A stretch of 64,000 nt of DNA from Panicum virgatum (GCF_016808335.1 NC_053146.1:35894470-35958469); one strand, 5' to 3'; numbered from the stretch's first letter, positions 9,680 to 22,365 are shown. Translations and numbers: made by a program. The notes: generated from the letters alone by a model not told the origin.

Positions 9680-10830
9680 AACAAATTTAGGGGAGGGCCG
9701 CGGCTTCACCCGCCCCTACAAATTGATTTGCAGGGGTGGGCGAAGCCGCGGACCGCCCCTAGAAATAGCTTTGTAGGGGCGGGTGACGCCCATGCCCGCC
9801 CCTACAAATGTTTTCTCAATTGTTTCTGAAAAATCATTTAATCCTAAAAAATAGCAAATGACATATAAAAACGTGAAATTTTCACCATTACCATATAACA
9901 ACCTGTGCCTCTGGTGAAAAATATCGAAAGTACAATTCAGCTTTTTTATTGTTTTAATGTGTTGAAAGGACAAAGTTGCTCTTAAATTGTATGAGAGAGT
10001 AGTGACTTAGTAGAGGCATTTGAACATATTGTAGCCTTATTAATGTTGTTGTGTTTTACACATCAAAATACACATATGGTAAAACTTTCAGTATTTTTTG
10101 ATAATTTTTACTATATTTTCTGATTTAAAAGAATTTCCGGAATAAATGTAAAAACTATTTCTAGCGGCGGGCTGGGGCATCACCCACCCCTAAAAACATA
10201 TTTGTAGGGGCGGGCGATGCCGGGGACCGCCCCTAGAATTGCTTTGTAGGGCGGGTGATGCCCACGCCCGCCCCTACAAATATTTACATAATTGTTTTTG
10301 AAAATCATTTAATTCTAAAAAATAGCAACCGACATATAAAAATGTGAAATTTTTACTATTACCGTATAACAACATGTGCCTCTGGTGAAAAATACCAAAA
10401 GTACAATTCAACCTTTTTTTTGTTTTAATGTGTTGAAAGGACAAAGTTGCTCTTAAATTGTATGAGAGAGTAGTGATACTAAAGATAAAGTTTGAACATA
10501 TTTTCTTTTTACTTAGAGTGCAATGTAGGTTTACAAATTTTGTTATGTTTTACACATCAAAATACGCGTATGGTAAAAAATTCAGCATGTTTTGATAATT
10601 ATTACTATATTTTCTGATTTAAAAGAATTTCCGGAATAAATTTCGAAAACTATTTTTAGGGGCGGGCGTGGCCGCCGACCGCCCCTACAAATCTATAGAG
10701 GTGGGTCATGGCGCCACCCGCCCCTACAAATAGATTTGTAAGGGCGGTCGTCACCCCAGGTGCCTAGAAATATATTTGTAGGGTCGGTTGATGCGCCCAC
10801 CCGCCCCTACAAATCGAGCTCCTATAAATA
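9680..10830. repeat. Internal subterminal-like repeats with a tandem duplication of about 480 bp
   Basis: Blocks of TTTGTAGGGGCGGG and its complement occur at about 9685-9810, 10160-10285 and 10655-10815. The AT-rich spacers between them are copies of each other: 9815-10150 and 10290-10650 share long runs such as GTGTTGAAAGGACAAAGTTG and TATTTTCTGATTTAAAAG. A third partial copy lies at about 13240-13345. Subterminal repeats in mid-element suggest internal duplication or fusion of two CACTA ends. Confidence 0.8.
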
Positions 10831-10867
10831 TATGTGAACTTAGATAAATTTTTACACTCCCATGGCG

Positions 10868-11640
10868 CGCGCGAGAAGACACCGGAAGGCTGCCAAAATT
10901 TTCCGTGCTCCCTCGCCGCCGCACCTTCCGCCGCCGCTCCCCCCGCCTCCCTGCCACCACCGCCGCCCCCGCCAACCCCGCGCCGCCCCCTCCGCCGCCC
11001 CCGCCAACCCCGTGCCACCCCCTATGCCGTTCCCTAGCTTTGATCCGGCGCGTGCTCCCTCCGCCGCCTCCACCACGCCCGCCTCCTCCTCGCATCCGCC
11101 TCCGCCCCCGCTGGCCTGCCTCCTCCTCGCCGCCCCCGCGCCGCTCTGACGCCTCCGCCGCTTCGCCCCCTCCGCCCCCGTGCCGCTCCCTCAGCCGCCG
11201 CCCCCTCGTAGATCCGGCGCCTCCTCGCCACCGCTGGCCTGCCTCCTCCTCGCCGCTCCCTCCGCCCCCGCGCCGCTCCCTCCGCCCCCCGCGCCGCTCC
11301 CTCCGCCGCCGCCCCCTTTTAGATCCGGCGCCTCCTCGCCACCTCTCCTCGCCGTCGCCTCCACCCCCGTTGGCCTGCCTCCTCCTCGCCGCCCCCTCCG
11401 CCCCCACGCCACTCCCTCCGCCGCCGCCCCCTCGTAGATCCGGCACCTCCTCCCCGTGCCTCCTCCCCGCCGCATCCGCCTCCTCCCCGTGCCTCCTCCC
11501 CGCCACCTCCTCCGCCGCGCCTCCCCGCCACCTCCTCCGCTGCCACCTCCCTGCCACCTCCTCCCCGCCACCTCCTTCGCCACCGCCTCCCCGCCACCTC
11601 CTCCCCGTGCCGCCTCCCCACCACCTCCCCGCCACCCCAT
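10868..11640 (+). repeat. Cytosine-rich, strand-asymmetric low-complexity tract
   Basis: About 770 bases are dominated by CCGCC, CCTCC and CCCC on the plus strand, with few guanines. Modules such as TCGTAGATCCGGC...CCTCCTCGCC recur. Long open frames on both strands encode only proline/arginine or glycine repeats and share no domain with known proteins, so I treat them as non-genes. It could be the GC-rich leader of the plus-strand relic that follows. Confidence 0.75.
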
Positions 11641-11655
11641 CCTCAGGGGACCAAC

Positions 11656-13130
11656 CGATGGCACATGTCAACTATGAACACTTGACAATCTTTGAGGAAC
11701 ATGAGTTCAACTTGCACGCTCAGGTTTTCGCCGGCCTCTTAATAATTACTAAGTTTCCTCTATGTTTGCATATTCAAGTAGAAGTCCCCCGTTCTGTCAG
11801 TCGCCGCAAGCTACTACGAGTGTTAAGGGAAAACACTGGGATACAGCTTCCGCTAGAGAATGTCTTATGTTTGTTCGGCGATTATGTGCTGCTAACCTGA
11901 ACATTTGAAGAAGCCACTCGCATCATGAGCTATCCATACATCCACGTTGAGAACCATGTCCTTGCAATTCTAGGATGGATGCCCGACTATGGGTCCACTA
12001 CTTTATTCTTGGATGAGTCTATTCCAGTATTGCACCAGATAGAAGGTAGACAACAACATCTACAAGAAAGTAATGTACCACTTAGTCTTCTCATATCTGG
12101 ATTGCCACCACAATTATTTCTGCAGTGTCCCACGATATTACATAGAATCTTCGTGAACATATGTAAACTTCGCAACATCTAAACGAGGCAAGTGGATTTC
12201 TCAATCAGGGTGCACACATTCGCTCCAAGGAACGTTATACCTAGTGTTGTACATGTAGCCGTCCGCAGAGTTCAGACAGGAGGGGGTTCCTACTTGAGCA
12301 TATGGCCAATTTGGATTCATGCTGATGTTCTTCCACAGGGCGACCTAACGGCAATCCAGTTAGCCGCGAGCACGAACGGTAACTGCAATTACAAAAGACC
12401 TTTGCTCCATTAATGTGAAACTGTTCCGTCTAACAATTGTCACTCTTCCTACAGCATCGAGCAACTTTCCACTCCGATGCACACTGTACCCGCAACCCCA
12501 AGGTTACCATGGTGCGGGGACTTCTAGACAAGAAGGTGGACAAGGAGGTGGACATGAAGCACGTCTTCTGCAATTACGTATGGTTCAACTTGCCTATACA
12601 TTGGCCCTAACTACATAGTTGAGCACCAAAACAATCTGTAAACTACAATACCTCATGCGCATTCTCATGCAGATCTGATTGAAGAAGAAGATTCGCCTCC
12701 TCAAGGGAAATGAGGATTTGGTTCCACCGAAGTAATAGAGACACCATCAAGCACACTATCGGATCACACACAGCCAATGGACATTGCGGAGGACAACCAG
12801 GAAGAATCCAGCCATGACGAAGACGAAGAATTACTATGGTACAGTAATTACTCCAATCCTTATGTATACAACTATCCAACTAAAACAAAAATAAGTTGTC
12901 CATCTGTTGTTTTGCTAACACAACTCTTTTACAGCTCCGGAGAATAATAATTACAAAGATGAGGAGACACTGGAAGCGGCAAGCACTCAAGAAAGTTGTG
13001 CCTGATGCCACGACTACGTGCCCATCCTCTGTCGTACCCACGGAGCAACACCGCAGTCGCCGCCGTGAGACTCTCGTTGCACAATGTGTGCTTGTATCAT
13101 TTCGCTTTGTATGTGGTAGTAAGAACTAGT
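11656..13130 (+). pseudogene. Unrecognised plus-strand coding relic in the CACTA transposon
   Basis: Protein-like sequence runs through several broken frames. 11656-11900 contains EVPRSVSRRKLLRVLREN. 11925-12182 contains HVENHVLAILGWMPDYGS and LISGLPPQLFLQCPTI. 12192-12413 contains VVHVAVRRVQTGGGSYLSIW. 12896-13129 ends with a basic tail. The second part continues the first after one stop at 11898-11900. The layout (a small alpha/beta-like module, then an LP-rich segment, then a VRRV...W segment) faintly recalls DUF4283-like proteins common in grass genomes, but I cannot assign it. No transposase motif was seen. Confidence 0.4.
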
Positions 13131-13239
13131 AGCTAGTTGTATGGATTGAATGTTCTGTTTGTTGTAATGTATGGACTTCAATCATTTACCGTGCGGATTT
13201 AATGTATGGACACGTAATTTTCGCCCCCTAGTATGGATT

Positions 13240-13437
13240 TCTATCTTAGTGATACGCGTATGGTATAAATTACAGCTTTTTTATATTGTTTACTATATTT
13301 TCTGATTTTAACGATTTTTTGGATTAGTATGGAAAACGATTTTTAGGGGCGGGTGGTCACCCGCCCCTGTTAACACATTTTCAGAGGCGGGTGGGGGGGT
13401 CACCCGCCCCTAAAAAACCATTTGTAGGGGCGCCCGC
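13240..13437. repeat. CACTA right subterminal repeats, left of the gypsy insertion
   Basis: An AT-rich segment related to 10555-10650 is followed by alternating CACCCGCCCCT and AGGGGCGGGTG units. It continues after the gypsy element at 29713. The duplicated target CCCGC is 13433-13437. Confidence 0.8.
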
Positions 13438-16400
13438 TGTGGCGGAACCACCCAAAACTACTGGGCCCGGGTGCACTGATCTTCGTTGCTAAGCAACTCT
13501 GACCCAATCTGGCACTCACCGGCAGTTCCTCGAGTGAAGCCTCGATAAAAGCCACGCTATTCCAGGATCAGCAGACAACACTCACACGAAGGTGAGCCCA
13601 GAGATTACAACACAAACCATTTCATACATCTCAGAGTGATTGCAGCGGAAAGAAAACTTATTACAAACCATGTTCAGACTAGCGAAGTACTACGGAGTTC
13701 CAACTCCTCAAATTATTCAAGTCTCAAAGTTCAGCGGAAGCATTAAAAGATAACTAACGAAATAACGTGACGCATCGGTAAAGCCCGTACGAATGCGTCA
13801 CTCAGCGGGAGGGTGATTAGCACCAGCTGAAGGGCCATCCCACTCAACAGACCAACCCGGAGGCAGAGTACAAGGCCAAGTAAGACTCGCAAACAGGTCT
13901 TCAAAGTTAGTACCTGAAAAACAGTGCCACAAGCAAGGCTGAGTATACTAATACTCAGCAAGACTGACCCGTCTCCGGATATAACATAGTCCGATAACTA
14001 GACATGCAAGCTTTTTGGTTGGTAGGGTTTGTTTGCCAAAAATGCCGCTAAGTGTTGATCCTTAATTTCAGGTTTTACTTAGCCAGATTCTAGTAGAATT
14101 AACCATTCTAAATTTGCAACTGACTCTACTCAAACATGGTAGAGCAACCATTTAATCAACCAACAGTATTTTCATCATTGGATTTCACTTGTTACTCTAT
14201 GTGACCGAAAACATTAAGCAATCTCATGCCGTGAGAGGCGGACGATTCTGAATCGAATTTCAACCTGGCCAGGGGAACCTAGACCACACGCATGGGGATC
14301 GACTTCGCTCCCGCCCACGCTACTTTTCCCCTTTCTTTCCAGTCCGTGGATCCGGAACACCCTCCCCGACTACAGAGTCCGACCACTCTGCACCCGTACG
14401 TCGCGACATAAAAATAAACCCTACTTCTACCAGGAGGGTGCGAGATCGTTCCACTCGCCGGTCCAATCAGGTACTTAAGCTTACCGATTACCATATTTCT
14501 CGGTATGTGGCTAGTACTTTCAAACGCTTAACGAAATGAGCCACACACCGCGACCTTAGCCATTTTTGACTATACCAGCGGGGTATCACAACTACACAAC
14601 CCCGCCCGTTGTCCTTACATTTCAACAGGAATTAAAGTCAGTACAAATCCTATTTGCTCGCGAGAGGCAGGGAACCACTCGACTTCTACCGAACCTATTT
14701 AGCATGGCAACTAGTCGATAAAAAGATCCGGTATCAAACATAGGTTCCTATGGATCATGCATCTAGGGTTTTCGATCAACGCCTAGAGAACTTAATTGCA
14801 GAAAACCAACTATTACCATACATTAATAAATAGATAGCAGAATGGTAATTCGGAAAAAATAGTGGGATTATGCTCCGGGGCTTGCCTTCTTGGGCACTGT
14901 CAGACAGAAAAGCTTCTGGGGCTTGGCCCCGGTCTTGAGACAAGTTAGTACAGTTCAGATTAACCTCCTGCTCCGCACGAGAGTCCGCGGGCACCAGTTC
15001 GTAGTCTCCGTCCGCGAGGTTAACCGTTTCTATATGCAATGCAAGATTTTGAGTTATTCAGGGATATAATTTCTTTCCTTCACGATAAAGTTGTAGTCCA
15101 TGAAAGTTAATTTAGTGATGATTTCACATTTCATTGCATGGGCAACCGTTTATAGAGTAGCAAACATAACTACGGTTATTCATGAATGAGTGGGGTTTTG
15201 GGTTTTCATTTTTTTATTTCAACACATAGCATGCTTTCATTATTCCTTAACAACACCACTACTAAAGAGCTAGTGATGAAACACTAAAGTAACTCAGATT
15301 CAAACTTGAACATTAGGGTATAAATTTCAGCATCTACCATAGAGCAAGAACTATAACTATTCATGCAAAAGGATTACTCTAGTTACTTCATCTTTTTGTA
15401 CAGAATGTTCAACATGGATTCTGGTGCTACAAATTTTATGCAAGCAACTTCAAAGCATAAACTCAGTACTGAAATTTTTCCAGATTTTATACACTTATAT
15501 AGCAGAGGTGATAAAAAGATTAAAAACAGCAAGCCATTAACAAAGATTAAATCTACAGAAAGTTTTACTAAGGATTTGCTTCTCAAATGTTTACCAGAGA
15601 CTGGTCCTGAGTTAAACATACTCCAGAAAATTTTTCAAGATTTAACTCACTATGATAAATTAGTTATTCAGTTAATTTAACATGAGTTTGCATGAATTTC
15701 TCAAGATGCATACGACCAGTATTGCATCTGAACTTTTTATCACAGGTAGAACATACTCTAAACAAGATCATGCCCAAAAATGATGATCAGAAACATTGTA
15801 GATTACTCAGAAAAAAAATAGTAAATCTAGCCCTAAGATGTTAAGCATGATTATTCACCAAGGCAAAACTCTGTAACTGCAGCTCAAAATTTTTAGACAG
15901 GAACATAGAGCTAAAAAGAGACTCCAGAAATAAATATAAATTTTTCTGAGCATAAGAACTATATATGAGGAATTAAGTTGATTAAACAAGCATAAATCAT
16001 GGTATATAGCAAATGAACTCTAATAAATTTGAATTTTAGAGATTTGCAGGGATTCAGTGGCACAAGGCTGTAGTAAAATTTTCAGAGCAAGTTCATGTAC
16101 ACATTTTCCAGAATTAAATCGAGATTGCTAACAACAGATTAGAGAATCTTGATTGTTCTAACCCGATAACTGTTTTGGTTTGGTGTCATCTTTTTACTGT
16201 GATCTTAGCATCCCATTAGTTATAACATATCCAAAAATCAAAGTCATTTGATGAGCAGAACTTCATGAACATGCATAAGGTGATTTTCTTAATCTTTTCC
16301 CTAGATTAAATTCGGTTGAGTTTCTGCAAATGTGAATGTTACAAAATTTGTAGATTTTGTTACAAGGATTCCAGATCAGTTGAGTTTGCATTTTTCTGAT

Positions 16401-17829
16401 TTTTCTGTGATTTGTTTCGCATTTTAGAAGTTCACTGGTATACACTGTAAAACTTGCAGAGACACCCTTGAACGAAAAAAAGAAATTACAACCGGGTCCT
16501 TCGCCGGCCTTCTCCGCCGTGGCATCTTGCCGGTGGTGTTCTGCGGTGCAGGGCTTACCGGGGCTGCCACGGGGAGGCGCGTGGGGGAGAAAGGATCGAG
16601 GAACACCTACCCTGGTCGACGTTCGAGCGTTTGGAGCACAGGTTCAAGCTCGTCGGCGTTGATGGCGGGTCGGTTGTTCGGCTCGCCGGCGCTGGAGGTG
16701 AAGGAGGGCTCGGGGTAGGGGAACAAGGCGCGCACGAGCACCACGTGAGCTCGTTGATGCTTCTGGGGTAGCTGTCGGGCTCGGCCTTCCCCGGAGCTGG
16801 CCGGTCCGCGGTGAGCCTGAGCTCGCCGGCGGCGGCGCAAAAGGGGAACGGCTTCGGGAGGGGTTTTGGGTTCGATTCCGCGCGCGTGGAGCGTAACTAG
16901 GAGGTGGAGAAGCTTCTGCGGAGGTCGGAGGGGGCAATGTGGGGCTGGGCTAGCCGGTCCGCGCGAGCTGGATCTCGGCGGCCATGGCGGAGCGGCGGGA
17001 GGAGGAAGAAGAGGAAGAAGGGGCGCGACCGTGGGTTTCTGGGGGTCTTTATAGGCCAAAGAGCTCCTGGGTGAGCAATGTAGTGACTGGGGGTGGTCGA
17101 TTTGGCCCTGGGCGACTCGACGGCGAGCGGGCGGAGGAGGCAGCGGCGCTGCGCCGGCCGGGGTGTCGTGGCGGCTCGGGAGCGGCCTGGGACGCGTGTG
17201 CGCGTGAGGAGGTGCCAAGGGGCGGGCCAGGTGGCGTTAAACGGTTTCCCCGGGTCCATTTGGCCATGGGCGCGCGGTGGACTTCGTCCACCGGCGGCGT
17301 ACGGCGGGCGGCGGGCGAAACAGAGCCAGCCGGGAGAGAGAGATGGAGATGGGGGCTCTTTTGCGATTTCTGAAAATTTCAGGGACCTCTCGGTAAACAA
17401 AAATTATCTCCTACTTGGAGGGCTCAAATGGAAAAGTGTTGAATACCATTTTTGTATAACTTTTCAAGATCTACCACTTTTGTGTTATGCAAATTTTCGT
17501 TTGAAACTCACATTTTGAACTATTGGTACATTTACATATTTGCACAAAAGGACTTTAGTTTTAATCAGTTTTTGACTTGACTTTGGCTGAAGTTCAATTG
17601 AGCACATGTCAATTGAAATACTTCTCATGAGCCAACAAAAATTTTGTGCACATTTTTGAATTAAAATTTGAGTAGTTTTTCACTCCTTTCTCTTTTTCCT
17701 TTAATTTCTTTTGTATGATTTGTATTTTATTTGGTCCTTTCTCTTTGAATTAGTTTCCCAAATTTTTCTTTTAACTTTCCCTAATGTGTATTGATTGGAT
17801 TTCAAAGTATTGACACCTGAGGTGTCACA
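13438..17829 (-). repeat. 3' LTR of the gypsy element
   Basis: In plus-strand terms it runs from TGTGGCGGAACC to GAGGTGTCACA, so the element-sense ends are TGTGACACC and GGTTCCGCCACA. Open frames inside it (for example 16607-17218) are duplicated in the other LTR and encode only low-complexity proline/arginine sequence; they are not treated as genes. Confidence 0.95.
17046..17053 (-). promoter_or_regulatory. LTR TATA box (3' LTR copy)
   Basis: Minus-strand TATAAAGA precedes a GC-rich segment. The equivalent in the 5' LTR, which would drive the genomic transcript, is 28928-28935. Confidence 0.6.
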
Positions 17830-17843
17830 ACCTACCCCCCTTA
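17830..17843 (-). other. Polypurine tract of the gypsy element
   Basis: The minus strand reads AAGGGGGGTAGGT directly before the 3' LTR, the expected plus-strand primer for reverse transcription. Confidence 0.8.
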
Positions 17844-17901
17844 AAAAGAATCTCGTCCCGAGATTGGATGATTGAATTGAGGCGGGGAAAAATGATATAC
17901 C

Positions 17902-20586
17902 TCAGGTAGAACTAAGGAAACCCGGATAGTGTCGATTAAGATAATCCTCCGTCTCCCAAGTGCCTTCTTCTTCAGTGTGATGAGACCACTGAATTTTATA
18001 CATTTTTAACACCTTTCGACGAGTACCTCTCTCTTTTTGATCCAGAATTTTGAGTGGATATTCGGTATATGAGAGATCGGGCTCCACTAAAATTTCCTGT
18101 TGATCAATGATTTCCGTAGGAACTCGAACACATTTCTTGAGTTGGGATATGTGGAAAACATTATGGATGGCGGCAAGTCGTGAAGGAAGTCGCAAACGAT
18201 AAGCCACGGGTCCACATTCTTCAATGATTTCATATGGCCCGACATAGCGAGGTGCGAGCTTACCCCTAACTCCGAAACGTTGAACGCCTCGAGTTGGGGA
18301 CACTCGTAAATAGACGTGATTACCAACCATGAACTTCAAAGGATCCCTTCTTTTATCGAAATAACTCTTTTGCCGAGACTGGGCTGCTCGGAGATTTGCT
18401 TGTACTATTTTTACTTTCTCTTCAGCCTCGACCACTAATTCAGGTCCAAAGATTTGACGTTCTCCAGTCTGGGACCAACTCAAAGGAGTTCGACACCGTC
18501 GACCATACAAGGCCTCGAAGGGTGCCATCTTCAGACTGGCCTGATAGCTGTTGTTATAAGAAAACTCAGCCAAGGATAAACATTTGTCCCAGTTCTTGTC
18601 ATAATGGATGACACATGCTCGAAGCATATCTTCAAGAATTTGATTAACCCTTTCGGTCTGTCCGTCAGTCTGTGGATGGTAAGCTGAGCTTCGAATTAAT
18701 TTAGTTCCGAGAGCCTCTTGGAGTTGCTCCCAAAACCTTGCCACAAACTGAGGACCACGATCCGATATAATTGTTTTGGGTATACCGTGTAGGCAGACAA
18801 TCCGATCAATATAGATCTCAGCATATTTCTTGGCTCGATATTCAGTATGCACTGGAATAAAATGAGCAGTCTTTGTGAGCCTATCAACTATGACCCAAAT
18901 GGAATCATGGTGCTGAGAAGTATTTGGTAAGCCCACAATGAAATCCATGCTGATATCTTCCCATTTCCAAGATGGAATTGGTAGAGGTTGAAGAGTTCCA
19001 GCAACCTTCAAGTGACTAGCTTTCACTCTCTGGCAGGTGTCACATTCTGCGACATATTTGGCAATCTCTCTCTTCATGCGAGTCCACCAAAAATTTTGCC
19101 TGAGATCTTGGTACATCTTGGTGCTGCCCGGATGAATACAGAATTTAGAGAGATGTGCTTCGTCCAGGATTTGTTTCCGCAGGTCAGGATTCTTGGGAAC
19201 GACTAGGCGATCCTCGAACCACAAAATTCCTTTATGGTCCACTCGGAAACACTTATATTTATTTTCACCTTCTACTACTTGCTGCTTGAGGATACCAACA
19301 CTTTTGTCGTGTAATTGTGCCATGATGACCTGGTCATAGAGTGTCGGTTCCACCGAAATATGATTCAAAGAGCCCTGAGGAATAATTTCTAATTTCAGCC
19401 TTTGCATTTCAGCACACAATGTGTCATTATACGACTCCATTGAAAGGCAATTGCAGTGAACCTTGCGACTGAGCGCGTCGGCTACCACATTCGCCTTGCC
19501 CGGATGATAATGAACCTCCAGATCATAATCTTTAATTAATTCCAGCCATCTTCGTTGCCTCATATTCAGCTCACTTTGAGTGAAAATGTATTTGAGACTC
19601 TTATGGTCGGTATAGATATTGCAATGAGTGCCCATAAGATAATGTCTCCAAAGCTTGAGAGCATGAATAACGGCGGCTAGTTCCAGATCATGAGTGGGAT
19701 AATTTAGCTCGTGTGGCCGTAGAGCTCGGGAAGCATAAGCTATCACCCGATTGTCTTGCATTAGAACACAACCAAGACCAGTGCCTGAAGCATCACAATA
19801 AACGTCGTATGGTTTATTGTTGTCAGGTTGAGCCAAGACTGGTGCAGTGGTTAGATGTGCTCTCAATGTATGGAATGCTTCATCACACTTCGTGTTCCAT
19901 TTAAACTTGACATCTTTCCTTAGTAGTTCTGTCATGGGCTTAGCAATTCTGGAGAAGTCCGGAATAAATCTGCGGTAATACCCCGCCAAGCCGAGAAAAC
20001 TGCGGATCTGATGAACTGAAGTAGGAGGTTTCCAGTCCATCACTTCTTGCACTTTGCTGGGATCAACTGAAATGCCTTCACTAGATATAGTGTGACCCAG
20101 AAATTTGACTGTGTCCAGCCAGAATTCACACTTGGAGAATTTTGCGTATAGCTTATGATCTCTGAGACGTTGAAGAACAATGCGCAGATGTTGCTCATGT
20201 TCTGCCTCATCTTTGGAATAGATCAGAATGTCATCAATAAAGACCACGACAAACTTGTCAAGTTCCGGCATAAATACCGAGTTCATGAGGTACATGAAAT
20301 AGGCCGGAGCATTGGTGAGACCGAAAGACATAACCAAGTACTCATAGAGACCATATCGGGTTGAGAAGGCGGTCTTGGGAATATCACAAGGCCGGATTTT
20401 AATTTGATGATAACCCGAACGAAGATCAATCTTGGAGAAAATCTTTGCTCCAGCCAATTGATCAAACAATACATCAATGCGGGGAAGTGGATATTTATTT
20501 TTGATGGTCACCGCATTGAGAGGCCGGTAATCAACACACAACCTCAGGCTATCATCTTTCTTCTTTACGAACAATGCTGGACAGCC
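17902..20586 (-). CDS. Gypsy pol: reverse transcriptase, RNase H, integrase and chromodomain
   Basis: The frame is open for about 894 codons after the UAG at 20587-20589. Counting from the FVKKKDD segment, reverse transcriptase comes first, with the FIDDILIYS active-site box near residue 112. RNase H follows ([13 protein letters not shown] near 265; [10 protein letters not shown] near 325), then the integrase zinc-binding HHCC region (ending CDTCQRVK near 520). The integrase core has [17 protein letters not shown] and the [13 protein letters not shown] glutamate motif. A chromodomain-like tail ([16 protein letters not shown], then [14 protein letters not shown]) ends the protein at 17902. The tail places it in the Del/Tekay chromoviruses, whose chromodomain directs integration to heterochromatin. 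It is continuous in frame with gag-protease apart from the single stop, and there is no ATG at its own start, so it would be made only as part of the polyprotein. Confidence 0.93.
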   Translation of the reverse strand, partial: GCPALFVKKKDDSLRLCVDYRPLNAVTIKNKYPLPRIDVLFDQLAGAKIFSKIDLRSGYHQIKIRPCDIPKTAFSTRYGLYEYLVMSFGLTNAPAYFMYLMNSVFMPELDKFVVVFIDDILIYSKDEAEHEQHLRIVLQRLRDHKLYAKFSKCEFWLDTVKFLGHTISSEGISVDPSKVQEVMDWKPPTSVHQIRSFLGLAGYYRRFIPDFSRIAKPMTELLRKDVKFKWNTKCDEAFHTLRAHLTTAPVLAQPDNNKPYDVYCDASGTGLGCVLMQDNRVIAYASRALRPHELNYPTHDLELAAVIHALKLWRHYLMGTHCNIYTDHKSLKYIFTQSELNMRQRRWLELIKDYDLEVHYHPGKANVVADALSRKVHCNCLSMESYNDTLCAEMQRLKLEIIPQGSLNHISVEPTLYDQVIMAQLHDKSVGILKQQVVEGENKYKCFRVDHKGILWFEDRLVVPKNPDLRKQILDEAHLSKFCIHPGSTKMYQDLRQNFWWTRMKREIAKYVAECDTCQRVKASHLKVAGTLQPLPIPSWKWEDISMDFIVGLPNTSQHHDSIWVIVDRLTKTAHFIPVHTEYRAKKYAEIYIDRIVCLHGIPKTIISDRGPQFVARFWEQLQEALGTKLIRSSAYHPQTDGQTERVNQILEDMLRACVIHYDKNWDKCLSLAEFSYNNSYQASLKMAPFEALYGRRCRTPLSWSQTGERQIFGPELVVEAEEKVKIVQANLRAAQSRQKSYFDKRRDPLKFMVGNHVYLRVSPTRGVQRFGVRGKLAPRYVGPYEIIEECGPVAYRLRLPSRLAAIHNVFHISQLKKCVRVPTEIIDQQEILVEPDLSYTEYPLKILDQKERGTRRKVLKMYKIQWSHHTEEEGTWETEDYLNRHYPGFLSST

Positions 20587-22365
20587 CTAAGGTGAAGCAC
20601 TTGGGCGAATAAAACCCTTGTCCAACAGTTCTTGTAGCTGGATTTTTAGTTCAGCCAATTCTTTAGGCGGCATTCGATATGGCCTTTTTGAAATAGGTGC
20701 TGTACCAGGCTGAAGTTCAATGACAAATTCGATATCCCGGTCTGGCGGCATACCAGGTAAATCTTCCGGAAAAACATCTACATACTCACGGACTACCGGA
20801 ATATCTTCGAGACGAATATCTTTCATGGCATAGACACAAGAGTTGTGACATTGAGGATGTGGTAAATATAGAACCGAATGACCATGAGTTGGAGAATTTA
20901 TTTCAACGGCTCGGGAAGAGATATCTAACATTACCCCATGTCTTTTCATCCAATCCATTCCTAGTATAATGTCCATACCTTCTAGTGGCAACAATATCAA
21001 GGTGGTAGGAACAGTTTTACTACCCAAACTAAGTGGCGCATTATGAACGATTTGGTTTGATGCGACTTTACCACCCGGGGTAGATATCATGAATGACCCT
21101 TTTGTGTGACAGAAATCTAACCCAACCCTTGCTCCAAATTTAGAACTAATGAAGCTATGAGATGCACCAGAATCGAATAAGATAACAGTGGGGTGTTGGT
21201 TTATAGAGAATGTACCCGACATGATTGGTGCTCCCTCAGGAAGGTCAGCAAGGTTGGTGAAGTTAAGTCGGCCCTGCCTGACTTGAATGGTTTGCCTCTT
21301 GCCCTTGTACTGATCATTTCTGCGAGAAGCCTGCCCTTGAGATTGTCCCGCCTGGGGGCACATCTTGGCAAAGTGATCCGGACTCCCGCATCTGAAACAG
21401 CGGTTATTATTATCGGGGCGAGCGGCTGGCTGAGCATTCGGCCTAGGGCCGTTCTGCTGCTGCTGAGGTGCAAATCGAGCTTGCTGGGGAAGCCCGAATC
21501 GAGTCGGCTGCTGCTGTTGAGGAGACCTAATAATCCAACGCCCTGGCTGAGGGGCCTTCTGAGAGGATGCATGTGGGTTATTTTGCACAATACGATACCT
21601 CGGTGCAGAGGCACTCGAGGGTCCAGCAGGTGCCTTGCGCTTCTTTTCAGCGCGGTGTGCAGAAATCAGATCCTCCTGAGATATAGCCATATTCACCAAT
21701 TCATTGAATGAGTCTGCTCGGACAAGATTTAGCCTCTCCTGTAATTTGGTACTAAGGCCTCGACGGAAGCGCTCACGCTTCTTAGCGTCGGTATCAGCAT
21801 GATGTCCAGCATACTGACACAATTGATGGAATACTTGAGCATACTGCACCACGGTACGAGTGCCCTGAGTCAAGGCCAAGAACTCGTTGAGCTTACGGTC
21901 AAGAAGTCCAGCTGGAATATGATGATCTCGAAAAGCCAATTTGAATTCATTCCAATTCACCACATGATCAGCCGGTAGCATCCCGTGGTAATGATCCCAC
22001 CACATACGAGCTGATCCGCGAAGCTGCTGCGCGGCATAGCGAGTCTTGTTCGCTTTGGAACAAGGAGTAGTCAATAGAGAAAACTTGGACTCGATCGTGC
22101 GAATCCAAGCGTCAGCGTCCAGAGGCTCATCCGCTTTATTGAACAGCGGAGGCTGAGTGCTGAGGAAATCTTGGTAGCTCGCCTCTTGTGCGTGATGAGC
22201 ATGATGCCCACCCCGCGGTTGTTGCTGAGCTTGAACCAGCTGCCGCAAAATTTCCGTCTGGGCGGCAAGAACCTCAGCAATACCCACTGGTGGAGGAGGT
22301 GGAGGTGGATCGCCATTCCCTCCGGCTCCAAAACCACTAGGGGTGCCTCGAGTTGATCCAACCAT
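20587..22365 (-). CDS. Gypsy gag and protease, ending at a premature UAG
   Basis: The ATG at 22365 opens 592 codons. The N-terminus has a proline run, then the retrotransposon gag domain (WIRTIESKF near residue 88, ARMWWDHYHG near 119, FRRGLSTKLQERLN near 200), a glutamine-rich linker, a CCHC zinc knuckle (CFRCGSPDHFAKMC near 322) and aspartic protease (LFDSGASHSFIS near 396, ILGMDWM near 467). The start of RT follows (RPYRMPPKELAELK), and the frame stops at UAG (20587-20589) inside the RT N-terminus, where related elements continue. The next codons downstream are in the same frame and also match RT, so this is a point nonsense change, not a normal gag-pol boundary. Confidence 0.93.
   Translation of the reverse strand: MVGSTRGTPSGFGAGGNGDPPPPPPPVGIAEVLAAQTEILRQLVQAQQQPRGGHHAHHAQEASYQDFLSTQPPLFNKADEPLDADAWIRTIESKFSLLTTPCSKANKTRYAAQQLRGSARMWWDHYHGMLPADHVVNWNEFKLAFRDHHIPAGLLDRKLNEFLALTQGTRTVVQYAQVFHQLCQYAGHHADTDAKKRERFRRGLSTKLQERLNLVRADSFNELVNMAISQEDLISAHRAEKKRKAPAGPSSASAPRYRIVQNNPHASSQKAPQPGRWIIRSPQQQQPTRFGLPQQARFAPQQQQNGPRPNAQPAARPDNNNRCFRCGSPDHFAKMCPQAGQSQGQASRRNDQYKGKRQTIQVRQGRLNFTNLADLPEGAPIMSGTFSINQHPTVILFDSGASHSFISSKFGARVGLDFCHTKGSFMISTPGGKVASNQIVHNAPLSLGSKTVPTTLILLPLEGMDIILGMDWMKRHGVMLDISSRAVEINSPTHGHSVLYLPHPQCHNSCVYAMKDIRLEDIPVVREYVDVFPEDLPGMPPDRDIEFVIELQPGTAPISKRPYRMPPKELAELKIQLQELLDKGFIRPSASP

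Noticed and set aside
10905..11900. Long proline-rich open frame (331 codons) as a gene
   Set aside because: Only its last 80 codons look protein-like; the rest is a by-product of a C-rich tract that is open in several frames on both strands.
16607..17218. 203-codon minus-strand frame in the gypsy LTR as a gene
   Set aside because: It is duplicated in the other LTR (28489-29100), overlaps other frames, and is low-complexity Pro/Arg/Ala with no domain; it probably reflects the GC-rich transcribed leader.
21193..21711. Plus-strand 172-codon frame inside gypsy gag
   Set aside because: Shadow of the minus-strand gag-protease frame, which has all expected motifs.
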